A program made the translations under genes and the position numbers. The notes below the pieces were generated by a model that saw nothing but the letters and a program-made list of their open reading frames with translations, ran no database searches and was not told the DNA's origin. DNA of 64,000 bases, from contig NZ_CP014222.1 in NCBI RefSeq assembly GCF_000969645.2, forward strand, positions 2,793,740-2,857,739, read 5' to 3'. Origin of the DNA: Janthinobacterium sp. B9-8 (GTDB taxonomy: Bacteria > Pseudomonadota > Gammaproteobacteria > Burkholderiales > Chitinibacteraceae). This document shows, piece after piece, positions 1-8,385 of the stretch; the first letter of the stretch is position 1; each line of letters begins with the position of its first letter.

Positions 1-41
1 AACAAATCATGATATTGAGGGGAAAGGAACCCATTGCTTCC

Positions 42-128
42 GTTTAAGTCGCGGTTTTATGGTTTTTCTGCGCAAAAGTATTCCATAAAACCACAACTTA
101 AAAACTGCCGCTGAACTCGGCGCTAGGG
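42..128 (+). repeat. attC-like recombination site, degenerate, upstream of the first cassette
   Basis: This looks like an integron attC site. A perfect 10-bp inverted repeat (GGTTTTATGG at 53-62 and CCATAAAACC at 83-92) forms the central stem. It is followed by a CCGCTGAACTCGGCG-type 3' arm, familiar from chromosomal attC sites, and a core reading GCTAGGG at 122-128 instead of the expected GTTRRRY. The mutated core may make it a poor substrate. The upstream cassette or integrase would lie left of the window. Confidence 0.6.
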
Positions 129-133
129 TCGCT

Positions 134-562
134 ATGCACTTAATAAACAAGCTTTCCGAAAAAATGATGGAGCATATAGCCGAAGCAGCTATTGCTTCAG
201 TATCCGTCTTGCTTGTTTTTGCCGCAAAAGAACTTTCCCCTATAGTTTTACCGCTAATTGAAAGTAAACTTTCCAATCAAACATTGCTGTCTCTTTTTCT
301 GGCTTCATTAGCAATAAATTTAATTTTGGCAGTCCTCATATATGTGGCATCTAAAAAACCAGACTTTAATTTGAAATATGGCATTTACTGGGACAGTAAA
401 AAAAACCCTCATTGTCCAGCATGCCAAAAACCTGTTGCAGGCTACAGTGACTACGGGGCATCGGGAAAAGGCTATTATTGCAAACCATGTAAACAGATTT
501 TTCCACTAACTGATGTATCTGGTAATGACATATCACCCAGCCAAGCAATTAGTGAACTTTAA
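134..562 (+). CDS. Integron cassette protein, two hydrophobic segments plus zinc ribbon
   Basis: A 142-residue protein of unknown function. The N-terminal half has two hydrophobic stretches (about residues 14-35 and 50-71) compatible with membrane helices. The C-terminal half carries a CPAC...CKPC zinc-ribbon arrangement (about residues 94-119), so it is probably a membrane-anchored zinc-binding protein. It starts six bases after an attC-like core and its stop codon lies inside the next attC, the packing typical of an integron gene cassette. There is no clear ribosome binding site before this ATG; a second start lies ten codons downstream. No function is assigned. Confidence 0.7.
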   Translation: MHLINKLSEKMMEHIAEAAIASVSVLLVFAAKELSPIVLPLIESKLSNQTLLSLFLASLAINLILAVLIYVASKKPDFNLKYGIYWDSKKNPHCPACQKPVAGYSDYGASGKGYYCKPCKQIFPLTDVSGNDISPSQAISEL

Positions 563-621
563 CCCTGGCCCATCCATCAAGCGGGGCCTGCTAAAGCCAC
601 CCCTTATGTCAAACGTTATGT
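557..621 (+). repeat. attC site between cassettes 1 and 2
   Basis: Begins CTTTAAC at the stop codon of the preceding gene, contains a GGGGCCTGCTAAAGCCACCCC-like imperfect hairpin, and ends AAACGTTATGT. The right core GTTATGT (615-621) is the exact reverse complement of ACATAAC at 1051-1057, which opens the next attC. That is the expected relation between the two ends of one cassette, so the cassette running 616-1111 is well defined. Confidence 0.75.
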
Positions 622-636
622 TGCAAAGGAGGTTCA

Positions 637-1056
637 GTGAGTACCGGCATATTCTCTCTTATCGGTTTAGTAGTAGGCGCAGTATTACAGTTTCTGTTCT
701 CTCGGCACCTCGATAACAAAAAACATCAACGTGACTTAAGGGCAAAGGCATACGCCGACTACCTACAGTGCGTAAGTGAACATGCAAATCTCGGACACCA
801 AAGAAATTCAGCAGAGGGCCGCCAACTTAGAGCCAAAACCTCTGACTCCAAATGCAGAATTTCACTTTACGGTGCACCGGCTGTGATTTCTGCATTTGCA
901 AAATTTGAGCGACTCGGCGCGACAATGAATACAAATGAACAGTGCGGTGCCTTCACAAACATGGTGGCAGCCATGCGCAAAGATGCTCTTGGAAACTCAT
1001 CTGTAGCCCCGGCCGATCTCGAAGCTGTATTACTTGGTTCGCGTCATGCAACATAA
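637..1056 (+). CDS. Integron cassette protein, membrane-anchored, unknown function
   Basis: A 139-residue protein starting at GTG, chosen because AAAGGAGG lies five bases upstream. Residues 5-22 form a single hydrophobic anchor (IFSLIGLVVGAVLQFLFS), followed by a charged, probably helical cytoplasmic part beginning HLDNKKHQRDLRAKAYADYL. Small proteins of this shape occur in cassette arrays, but I assign no biochemical role. The gene fills the cassette bounded by two matching core sites, and its stop codon overlaps the start of the downstream attC. Confidence 0.75.
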   Translation: MSTGIFSLIGLVVGAVLQFLFSRHLDNKKHQRDLRAKAYADYLQCVSEHANLGHQRNSAEGRQLRAKTSDSKCRISLYGAPAVISAFAKFERLGATMNTNEQCGAFTNMVAAMRKDALGNSSVAPADLEAVLLGSRHAT

Positions 1057-1117
1057 CAACTGGTTCAAATCGCTCGCTGGGACGGGCTAAAGCCCACCTC
1101 TTAGCCAAACGTTAGGC
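1051..1117 (+). repeat. attC site between cassettes 2 and 3
   Basis: A classic attC: it opens ACATAACAACTGGTTCAAATCG, has a central hairpin GGGCTAAAGCCC, and ends AGCCAAACGTTAGGC with core GTTAGGC at 1111-1117. Spacing and conserved boxes match established attC structure. The matching GCCTAAC expected at the far end of the third cassette is not visible downstream. Confidence 0.88.
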
Positions 1118-1134
1118 CTCACGTAGGAACGCCG

Positions 1135-1413
1135 ATGATGAACTATCCAAAGATCCTACCCACGCTACCACACGTGCTTCACGAGTGGATCGAGATCCAA
1201 GTCTGGCAGCAAGATCGAAACACATTTGTCGTCAGCGGTTCGTATTCCCAAGATGGCCTGCAGATGCACATCTACAATGATGCGCTCATTGCCTCGTATT
1301 CGACTCATGAAGAGGCTATTGAAGTTGGAAAGGCAATCGCGCGGCAAGCCAGCGCCGCTCGACTCATCGCCAGCTTGCCCTTCTGCTGCAGCTTTAAAGA
1401 AGGCGAACCATGA
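1135..1413 (+). CDS. Integron cassette protein, small soluble, unknown function
   Basis: A 92-residue soluble protein without recognised domains. It contains a WIEIQVWQQDRNTFVVSGSYS segment and a C-terminal helix rich in Ala (EEAIEVGKAIARQASAARLIASL). The start is preceded by GTAGGAACGCCG, a reasonable ribosome binding site; a second ATG follows directly. It is the last recognisable cassette. No attC follows it, so the array was probably truncated here. Function unknown. Confidence 0.65.
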   Translation: MMNYPKILPTLPHVLHEWIEIQVWQQDRNTFVVSGSYSQDGLQMHIYNDALIASYSTHEEAIEVGKAIARQASAARLIASLPFCCSFKEGEP

Positions 1414-1683
1414 GTAATTCCACCTCAAAATAGTCATAAACAGGAGTAGGCTTACGCCCCCTTGAAAAAAGGTATTGTGTCCCTTGCAACAATCAGCAAG
1501 AAACCCGCAAATAGTGCAAGCTTTTATAGGCATACTTTTTGCGGCATAGGCCCATATTTGGCGCGGCTTAAGCCTTCATCATGCAGGTGCATAAAAAATA
1601 GCGTGTTAAGTGGGCAGGCGTGGCGGGGTCACGAGGGCGCGCGCTGGGGGCTGAGGCAGATTCTTCTCAACATGCAGGCTCAA
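1414..1683. other. Intergenic stretch without a convincing gene
   Basis: I see no supported gene between the third cassette and the terminator of the minus-strand T6SS module. An open frame exists here but it runs through the terminator into the immunity gene and has no plausible start context. The stretch may be a decayed cassette or array boundary. No attC core matching GTTAGGC was found. Confidence 0.5.
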
Positions 1684-1709
1684 AATAAGCCCGCAATTGC
1701 GGGCTTATT
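1684..1709 (-). terminator. Intrinsic terminator-like perfect inverted repeat after tai4
   Basis: Perfect 11-bp arms (AATAAGCCCGC / GCGGGCTTATT) around AATT, just past the stop codon of the minus-strand immunity gene. The U-tract is short, so termination may be bidirectional or modest. Confidence 0.7.
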
Positions 1710-1714
1710 ACGGA

Positions 1715-2077
1715 CTACTGACTTATATAACGATCTTGCTCTTTAATGAGGCGGTCATAGTCCGGCCTTTCATAAGCATCCAAACATTTCATGACGGTAA
1801 GCTCTTCCCCTGATTGTTGACCAACAAGCCTACTCTTTTTCAGATACGCATCAAAATACCCTCGCACCTTTACATAAGCGGCTTCATCATCATGGCTGCC
1901 AAGTTGGAAGTATCCTCCCCTAGCAAGCCCAGCCTCTTTTTTCAATTGCTCATTTGAGCTCAGACAATACGCAAGTCCCCATTTCTTAAGAATGCTGCGC
2001 GTCTCTGTCACTTTAGTGGCTGAAATAGCCATTGCTGGGTAAATAAATAAGATGATAACTATCAGCCTCTTAATCAT
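1715..2077 (-). CDS. tai4: T6SS amidase immunity protein, Tai4 type
   Basis: A 120-residue secreted protein that probably binds and inhibits the Tae4 amidase in the periplasm. The start MIKRLIVIILF was chosen because its ATG overlaps the stop of the effector gene as ATGA and it opens a clear signal peptide ending around AISA. The mature part contains two cysteines (AYCLSS, VMKCLDA) as in Tai4-type proteins, GGYFQLG and a helical C-terminus. Gene order effector then immunity fits the family. The assignment rests on the partner and overall shape rather than a diagnostic motif. Confidence 0.7.
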   Translation of the reverse strand: MIKRLIVIILFIYPAMAISATKVTETRSILKKWGLAYCLSSNEQLKKEAGLARGGYFQLGSHDDEAAYVKVRGYFDAYLKKSRLVGQQSGEELTVMKCLDAYERPDYDRLIKEQDRYISQ

Positions 2078-2616
2078 TTCAACTCCCAAAAAAACACATC
2101 AATTGTTTGTACATCGGGTCTGCCTGGATGCGTAAAATAGCAATGATCACCACAATCCGAGCCATTCCAAAGAGTTACATGCCCCGATGCATTGCCCCAA
2201 CCTGATACCGTAAATATAAGAATTCCATTCTTCCCTTTAAAATTTTCTGATACGTCTTTTCCATTCGCTTTTACCGAAACATCAGGGCTACCAAAATTAG
2301 CCTTCACAAAAGAAATCATATCTTTTACGCGTAACAAATAATTTTTATCATCACCACCTTTTACTTTATAACCTGGCCCCCCTTTCGTTATAGTTACTCC
2401 GCCATAATTGAATGACCGGCTTAAACGAAGAGCACACGCATTTGCATAATCAGCAGGATTTACTTTAAAGAGTTCATAGGCATTACCACCTACTAATTTA
2501 TAAACACTTGGAGCATCCATATGCACGGGATACTTTGACCAAACATCATTAAATTTAGGTCTATTAACTTTAATCCTTGCACTTTGACTACCTGCTGTTG
2601 CTTGTATTTGTCCCAT
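2074..2616 (-). CDS. tae4: T6SS peptidoglycan amidase effector, Tae4 type
   Basis: A 180-residue enzyme expected to cleave peptidoglycan peptides (D,L-endopeptidase) in the periplasm of competitors. NACALRLSRSFNYGG (about residues 50-64) holds the nucleophilic Cys, and ASGHVTLWNGSDCGDHCYF (about 143-161) holds the catalytic His; both blocks are characteristic of Tae4. The ATG at 2616 is preferred over a TTG six bases upstream because AAGGA precedes it at good spacing. It follows a PAAR gene and is translationally coupled to its immunity gene, so it is probably loaded on the PAAR tip. Confidence 0.88.
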   Translation of the reverse strand: MGQIQATAGSQSARIKVNRPKFNDVWSKYPVHMDAPSVYKLVGGNAYELFKVNPADYANACALRLSRSFNYGGVTITKGGPGYKVKGGDDKNYLLRVKDMISFVKANFGSPDVSVKANGKDVSENFKGKNGILIFTVSGWGNASGHVTLWNGSDCGDHCYFTHPGRPDVQTIDVFFWELK

Positions 2617-2625
2617 TTTCAATCC

Positions 2626-3258
2626 TTAAGCTGAAGCATAAATTTCTACCGAATGATCTTTTAAAGCATTCATTATTTTGGCCTTCCCATCGGCTTGCAC
2701 AATAGCGGTCAATGTAATTTGAGCAACACCTTCTGCAAGCTCATGTTCATCTCCACCACTAATAATGACCTCTACAGACTCCCCCGCTTGGTAATTTAAA
2801 GTTTCCACATGCACATTTATATCTGAATAAAATCTAGATACATCAGCAAGAGGGGTTTCGTCCTCCCCATAGCTCCAATAAATACGCTTAATTTCTTTTT
2901 CTTTTACAATAGGGCTTACCAAACTTGATAAAGCAGCCGCAATAACAGCAGGCGCTTTGCTCTTAGAAACGGGTAAAGCAGCTCCGCTTGGGGCCTCAAT
3001 CATTGCATACTTTTGAGTTGCAATAAGCGTCGCACCACACGACGTTAACATCCCCTCAACCGCAACATTTTTTCCTAAATATGAAACGCCCACTACTCCT
3101 GCAACAATAACAAATTGGCACTTACACTTTGGGCAAACGCCTTTATGTCCGACACCTGCAGCAGGTTTTCCATAAATATTAATACTTGCAAAACCTTCAA
3201 TAACTGTACCACCATGTGAGGTAGGATCGCCCTCTCTTATTATTGCTTTAAGACCCAT
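2626..3258 (-). CDS. PAAR-domain T6SS tip protein with C-terminal extension
   Basis: A 210-residue protein. Residues 1-88 form a PAAR domain (MGLKAIIREGDPTSHGGTV start, CPKCKC zinc-type pair, AVEGMLTSCGATLIA end) that would sharpen the VgrG spike. The rest (about 90-210) is a beta-rich extension (HVETLNYQAGESVEVII...) that may bind the Tae4 effector encoded immediately downstream. A single transcript with tae4-tai4 is likely. No T6SS structural genes are nearby, so it must work with apparatus genes elsewhere. Confidence 0.85.
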   Translation of the reverse strand: MGLKAIIREGDPTSHGGTVIEGFASINIYGKPAAGVGHKGVCPKCKCQFVIVAGVVGVSYLGKNVAVEGMLTSCGATLIATQKYAMIEAPSGAALPVSKSKAPAVIAAALSSLVSPIVKEKEIKRIYWSYGEDETPLADVSRFYSDINVHVETLNYQAGESVEVIISGGDEHELAEGVAQITLTAIVQADGKAKIMNALKDHSVEIYASA

Positions 3259-3470
3259 TTAATGTTCCTCAAAATATAATCACTTATTCAAATTGATTAA
3301 ACTTAAAAAATGCACCCTATTAGTTCAGTGACACGCTTAAGTTACAGAATACATATACAGCATCTTTAAATTTTAAATAATTATTTAAATACCTTACTAA
3401 GCGCATATTCAAAAAGCATATAGATAACTTACGCCAAAATATTCCATATAGATAAATTAGCTATTCAGAT

Positions 3471-3494
3471 AAAAAAAGCCCGCGATTGCGGGCT
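3471..3494 (-). terminator. Intrinsic terminator after portal gene Q
   Basis: Perfect 7-bp stem AGCCCGC/GCGGGCT with loop GATT, followed on the minus strand by seven T. It ends the leftward portal-terminase transcript and is the leftmost prophage-associated signal I can see. Confidence 0.85.
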
Positions 3495-3514
3495 TGCTGT
3501 TTGCTTGGTTTTTT

Positions 3515-4537
3515 TTACGACAGCACGTAAGGATTGAAGCGGATCACCTCCACCCCCAGCCAGTCGTTCAGCTCCTTCATCCGCTCCTGCAATGGCTCAA
3601 TCTCGTTATATGCAAACACGGTCGCGGCCTTCTCCACGTCACCCAAACCGCCAGTATTGTTGGGGATAATGCCCATCAGTTGCGCGGGTACGCGGTGGGC
3701 ACTAAGTTGGTCGTCACGGGTTACGTTCTTGATGTTCCAGAAGTCGTCCTTAGCCGCCACTTCTGAGATAGGCAGAATCTGCATACCGTCTTTCTTGCCG
3801 CCAGGCGCGTACACCATTAAGTTTTTAAAATTGCCCGGGCCTTTGCTGCCTTGTAATGCCGTGCGTAAATCATCGATATAACTTTCATTTTGCGCGGCGT
3901 CCGTCATGTACAGGATAAAACCAGCGTGGCTGCCATTGGCGAAGTAGCGGCGGCGAAACAGCGTGGCCGATTCATTGAGCCAAGTTGAATTAAGCGCCGA
4001 CAGGTATTCAGGCAGGCCGTAAATCTCCTGATTAATATCTGGCTCTAATAAATGGAAGATGGCCCCTTGCTGGAACTGGTGCTCGTTGGCGTAATCAAGG
4101 ATCTGAAAATATTGCTCTTCTTTCATCCCTACCCGCATATATTTAGCCAGCGCATGTTTCAGGCCCAGCACCTTGCCGGTGCGGCTGGTAATCTTCTCAA
4201 AGTATGAATTGCCAAAGATCAGGTAATCAAGCGCGAACTTGGAGAACTCCGACCGGCTTAACAGCGGGTGCGGGATAAAGGTTTTTAACAGGATATTGCG
4301 CTTAACTTGCAGCGGGCTGGAATGGTGAACCGTAGCGCGGTAAGTCTTAGCCAAGCCATCAAACGACATCGGCGGCTCGTACCATTTGCCATTGTTCACG
4401 CACTCTAAAAAGTCCAGCAGCTCACGGCGATCGAGCACGGCGGAAGGCTCGCCAAAGGTGAAGGCCACGGAGTGATCAGGCGCTTTTGCTTCTGGCGTTA
4501 AGGTTGTTTTTGCTTGGTAGTAAGATTGTTTTTTCAT
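3515..4537 (-). CDS. Q: Phage portal protein, P2 gpQ family
   Basis: A 340-residue portal protein forming the dodecameric ring at the capsid vertex through which DNA is packaged. Family blocks are visible: AFTFGEPSAVLDRRELLDFLECVNNGKWYEPP near the N-terminus, HPLLSRSEFSKFALDYLIFGNSYFE mid-protein, and PAQLMGIIPNNTGGLGDVEKAATVFAYNEI near the end. Length matches P2 gpQ. Its start abuts the stop of the terminase gene, so the two are coexpressed leftward. Confidence 0.95.
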   Translation of the reverse strand: MKKQSYYQAKTTLTPEAKAPDHSVAFTFGEPSAVLDRRELLDFLECVNNGKWYEPPMSFDGLAKTYRATVHHSSPLQVKRNILLKTFIPHPLLSRSEFSKFALDYLIFGNSYFEKITSRTGKVLGLKHALAKYMRVGMKEEQYFQILDYANEHQFQQGAIFHLLEPDINQEIYGLPEYLSALNSTWLNESATLFRRRYFANGSHAGFILYMTDAAQNESYIDDLRTALQGSKGPGNFKNLMVYAPGGKKDGMQILPISEVAAKDDFWNIKNVTRDDQLSAHRVPAQLMGIIPNNTGGLGDVEKAATVFAYNEIEPLQERMKELNDWLGVEVIRFNPYVLS

Positions 4538-6295
4538 TTAGTAGATCGCCATAAAGCTGGAATTGGTGGAAGTCGAGCCCTCGAGCGGCTCATTGAGTAG
4601 CGCGTGCATACATGCCCAAGCTAAGTCAGCGTGGCTAACTTCTTCGGAGCGGCTGGCCGTGTAAGTGACTTGCCGCCCGCTGGTCGTCATGGTTTTTTGA
4701 ATCGCCATAAATGCGGCGGCAAGATCCGTCCAGCCCGCGTCAAACTCCAAACGCCCATTGCGGATCACGTCTTGGGCCTTCATCACTAAGCGCCCTTTCA
4801 TCTCCACGCTGTAATTGATGGCCTTAGCCGCTGGGTAGAACTGTTTAACCAGTTGATAAACGCCTTGCCCAATACCGGTGGTATCGATGCCGATATAAGC
4901 GACGTTGTATTGGCTGCAGATATCCTTAATCCCTTGGGCCTGCGCGGCAAAGTCCATGCCTTTCCATTGGCGCTTTTCTAACACGCGAAACTTGCCGCCA
5001 GGCACCAGCGGCGGGGCCAGTACGATCAGGCCCGCGCTATCGCCAGATAAAGCGGGGTCGTAACCAATCCATACAGGCCAGTAACCAAAAGGACGCGGGG
5101 CAATGGCTTTGAAGTCTTCCCATTTTTCCCAGCTATCGACCATGCACTTTTGCAATTCAGATAAGGGAAAGATGCTGGCGCTATCATCGATAAACTCACA
5201 CATCAGCAAGTTTTGATAATCGTTGGGGTTGTATCGTTTTTTGATCTTGTCCAGATCAAACAGATTACAGCCACCTTCAATCGCGTCTTCAATCGTCACG
5301 ACTTGCCGCCACTGATCGTCCTCACAGAGGCGACCTTTGGCGAGGCTGGCCGGTTTAACATCGAGCAGGATGCGATCAGCTTTAGCGCGGCCTTTATTGA
5401 AGGCATCGCCCGACCAGAACGGGTACGCATCGTGGTTTAGACTGGAAGGCGTCGAAAAGTAGGTTTGCCGCCAGTGCGAATGCAGGGCCATACCCGAAGC
5501 GACTTTTTGGAGTTCCTGAAAGCGCGGAATCCAGAAATACTCATCGACATATAGATTGCCGGTGTAGCTCTGCGCGGTGCGGGCGTTGGTGCCCAAGAAG
5601 TGCAGCGTTGCGCCGTTCGGTAAGACGATGGGATCGCCTTTTAACTCTAAATCGGCGGCCTCTTTGGCAAAGGCGATAATGTATTGCTTGAATACATGCG
5701 CCTGCGCCTTACTGGCACTTAAAAAGATCTGATTGCGGCCTGTCTCCATCGCATCAAACAGCGCCTCCCGGGCGAAGTACCAAGTCGCGCCAATTTGACG
5801 AGACTTTAAGACATTGCGAAAGGTGTGTTTCTTACCTGCATCAAACCAGCCGTGCTGATAGCCAAACAAAGAATCCATAAAGGCTTCTTTGATTAAAGCG
5901 ACGTGCTCCTCGTTGAAATCGTTCTTAACGGCTTTCTTGCGCTCTGCTTTGTTGCGGCTGGCGATATTGGGGTTTAGGTCGGCTTCATTACCGCCGCCGG
6001 TGTATTTATTAATCCTTGCGATACGTTCCATTTGCCGTGAAAGCAAATCAATTTCTTTAAAGTCGATACCCTCTTTTTTATCCTTATTTAAAAGCAAGAT
6101 ATAGCGCGATTCCAGCGACTCTTCGACACGCTCGATCAGCTTCTTTTTGTCCCATTCATCGCGCCGTTTCCAGCTATGCACCGTGGCGGGTTTTTCGCCT
6201 AACGATTCCGCAATCCGTGAAATACGCCAGCCTGCCCAATACAGCTGGCGAGCCTCAATACGCGGGTCTTTGCTCTTTATATTTTCCATAGCCAA
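4538..6295 (-). CDS. P: Phage terminase large subunit (ATPase), P2 gpP family
   Basis: A 585-residue packaging motor. An N-terminal helix-turn-helix-like region (ARQLYWAGWRISRIAESLGEKPATVHSWKRRDEW) is followed by the ATPase with an atypical Walker A (LKSRQIGATWY, about 164-174) and Walker B-like YVDEYFWI (about 249-256), then a nuclease-type domain starting GYDPALSGDSAG. Length matches P2 gpP. It is divergent from the scaffold gene and cotranscribed with the portal gene. Confidence 0.95.
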   Translation of the reverse strand: MAMENIKSKDPRIEARQLYWAGWRISRIAESLGEKPATVHSWKRRDEWDKKKLIERVEESLESRYILLLNKDKKEGIDFKEIDLLSRQMERIARINKYTGGGNEADLNPNIASRNKAERKKAVKNDFNEEHVALIKEAFMDSLFGYQHGWFDAGKKHTFRNVLKSRQIGATWYFAREALFDAMETGRNQIFLSASKAQAHVFKQYIIAFAKEAADLELKGDPIVLPNGATLHFLGTNARTAQSYTGNLYVDEYFWIPRFQELQKVASGMALHSHWRQTYFSTPSSLNHDAYPFWSGDAFNKGRAKADRILLDVKPASLAKGRLCEDDQWRQVVTIEDAIEGGCNLFDLDKIKKRYNPNDYQNLLMCEFIDDSASIFPLSELQKCMVDSWEKWEDFKAIAPRPFGYWPVWIGYDPALSGDSAGLIVLAPPLVPGGKFRVLEKRQWKGMDFAAQAQGIKDICSQYNVAYIGIDTTGIGQGVYQLVKQFYPAAKAINYSVEMKGRLVMKAQDVIRNGRLEFDAGWTDLAAAFMAIQKTMTTSGRQVTYTASRSEEVSHADLAWACMHALLNEPLEGSTSTNSSFMAIY

Positions 6296-6448
6296 AGGCT
6301 AAGGCAATCAAAAGCAGAAGTATTTTGTTGCCTTTTGTGAAATGGGAATCCACAAAAGGCGCTAATTGATGGGGGTTTAATTTGTGTTGATAGTGGGGGC
6401 TACCGAGATAAGACACTTATTCAATTAAAATAAATCGCAGAAGGATAT

Positions 6449-7236
6449 ATGAAATATAAATCTTTTCGAGTTGCCACCGAAGGCTCCACCACAGATGGCC
6501 GCAAGATCACCCGTGAATGGCTTAGCCAGATGGCTAAGAATTACAACCCTAAGCAATTTGGGGCGCGCATTAATTTAGAGCACATCAAGGGCCTTTATCC
6601 AGATAGCGTGTTTAAAGCCTATGGCGATGTGATTGCGGTATCCGTCAAAGAAGAAAACGGCGCAATGGCGCTCTTTGCCACCATCGACCCGACAGCCGAT
6701 CTGATCAAGATGAATAAAGAACGGCAAAAGGTTTACACCTCTATCGAAGTAGACCCGACTTTGCAGGCTCAGGCGAAGCCTATCTGGTGGGCCTTGCTGT
6801 CACCGATAACCCCGCCAGCTTAGGCACAGAGATGCTGCAATTCTCTGCCACCGCTGGAAATAACAGCCCGCTATTTTCCCGTAAAACAAATAAAGCATGT
6901 TTGTTTACGGATGCCATTGAATTTGCGCTCGAAGAAGAGCAAGAGGAAGCCCCCACCGTGTCTATTTTAGATTCAGTTAAAAAAATCTTTGCCAAAAAAG
7001 AAGTACAAACCAATCAGCAATTCTCAGATATTCAGCAAGCCATTGAAGCCGTAGCCGAGTATCAAGCCGAAACCGCCGAAGGCCATAGCACGCTCAATAG
7101 CCGTATGGATGAATTAAACGCCAGCATTACCGAATTACGTGAATTCAAATCAAAGATTGAAAACGAACCGGCGCACTTATCAGGTAATCGGGACAAAGCC
7201 ACCGGCGGCACAGTGTCTTTAGAAACAGACTGCTGA
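6449..7236 (+). pseudogene. O: Capsid scaffold/protease gpO, frameshifted
   Basis: P2-family gpO is a combined scaffold and capsid maturation protease. The first frame (6449-6823) reads correctly through YTSIEVDP and then derails at about 6757. The second frame resumes the family sequence (YLVGLAVTDNPASLGTEML) and continues as a coiled-coil-like C-terminus to 7236. Adding one base near 6757 would restore the motif DPxFAGSGEAYLVGLAV, so a single-base deletion is the simplest explanation. Loss of gpO would prevent capsid assembly. A sequencing error cannot be excluded. Confidence 0.88.
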
Positions 7237-7293
7237 TTAATTAATATCCCGCCATTCAACAAAAACAATTCAATACCCGATTAAGGAAACACC

Positions 7294-8385
7294 ATGCGCA
7301 ATGAAACGCGAATTGCCTATAACGCTTTTGAAAAAAAAGTTGCTCAATTAAATAATGTTCCCGCCGCAAATAAAACCTTTACGGTTGATCCATCCATCCA
7401 GCAAAAGCTAGAAAACCGTGTGCAACTATCGAGCGCCTTCCTCGGTAAGATCAATATGCCCTCTGTCACCGAGATGGAAGGCGAAAAGCTGGGCCTGGGC
7501 GTGACCAGCACAATTGCGGGCCGTACCAATACTAAAAAGAACCCGCGTAAACCGCGTGACGTGACGGGATTGAGTTCTGGCCGCTATCGCTGTGTACAAA
7601 CCAACTTTGATACCGGCATTAGCTACGCCAAGCTGGATATGTGGGCCAAGTTCCCAGACTTCCAGACCAAAATCCGCGACGTGATCGTCAAGCAGCAAGC
7701 GCTTGATCGAATCATGATCGGCTTTAATGGTGTATCGGTGGCCGAAGACACCGACCGCGAGAAATTCCCGCTGCTGCAAGACGTGAACAAAGGCTGGCTT
7801 CAGCAGTACCGCGACAACGCGCCGACCAGTGTAATGACGGGCACAGAGAAGCAGCCCGATAAAATCATCGTCGGTAAAACCGAGGTCAAGGGCAAAGACA
7901 ACGTCACCTGGGACACCGAAAAAGGCGAGTACAGCAACCTCGACGCGCTGGTGTTTGATGCAGTGAATACCCTGATTCATCCCGAGTACCGCGAAAACCC
8001 CAATTTAGTGGTGATCGTCTCCAGCGAATTACTGGCAGATAAATACTTCCCCAAGATCAATAGCGAGCACGCGCCCACCGAAGAAATGGCGCTGGATATG
8101 CTGATTAGCCAAAAGCGCATTGGTGGCAAAACCGCCGTCACGGTGCCTTTCTTCCCGAAAGACAAAATGCTGATTCTGCCGCTGGCTAATTTGTCGCTGT
8201 ACTGGCAAGAGGGAGGCCGCCGCCGTCATGTGCGTGAAGAGCCGGACTATGACCAGATTGCCGATTACACAAGCTCAAACGACGCTTATGTCATTGAAGC
8301 GTATGAAGCGGGCTGCCTGATTGAAAACATCGAGCTGCTACCCGAAGAGCGCACAGAAGAAAAACCCGCAGAGGCAGAAAAGTGA
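7294..8385 (+). CDS. N: Major capsid protein, P2 gpN family
   Basis: A 363-residue HK97-fold shell protein. Typical blocks are MRNETRIAYNAFEKKVAQLN at the start, LGLGVTSTIAGRTNT, YRCVQTNFDTGISYAKLDMWAKFPDFQ, and a C-terminus with LSLYWQEGGRRRHVREEPDYDQIADYTSSNDAYVIE. It follows the scaffold gene, as in P2, and overlaps the terminase small subunit gene by four bases. The P2 protein is matured by the gpO protease, which here appears broken. Confidence 0.95.
   Translation: MRNETRIAYNAFEKKVAQLNNVPAANKTFTVDPSIQQKLENRVQLSSAFLGKINMPSVTEMEGEKLGLGVTSTIAGRTNTKKNPRKPRDVTGLSSGRYRCVQTNFDTGISYAKLDMWAKFPDFQTKIRDVIVKQQALDRIMIGFNGVSVAEDTDREKFPLLQDVNKGWLQQYRDNAPTSVMTGTEKQPDKIIVGKTEVKGKDNVTWDTEKGEYSNLDALVFDAVNTLIHPEYRENPNLVVIVSSELLADKYFPKINSEHAPTEEMALDMLISQKRIGGKTAVTVPFFPKDKMLILPLANLSLYWQEGGRRRHVREEPDYDQIADYTSSNDAYVIEAYEAGCLIENIELLPEERTEEKPAEAEK

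Noticed and set aside
1462..1746. 94-codon rightward frame after the integron cassettes
   Set aside because: It crosses a perfect terminator hairpin and runs into the antisense of the immunity gene; no ribosome binding site or protein-like features.
3308..3320. TGCACCCTAT resembling part of the tRNA-Pro core, as a possible left attachment site
   Set aside because: Only about ten bases match and the rest of the 45-nt core is absent; not enough for an att site.
3259..3470. cos site of the P2-like prophage next to Q
   Set aside because: A cos site is expected near here in P2-like genomes, but no sequence resembling a known cos could be recognised by eye.
7426..7980. 184-codon antisense frame within the capsid gene
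   Set aside because: Lies opposite a well-conserved structural gene; typical shadow frame of GC-rich coding DNA.
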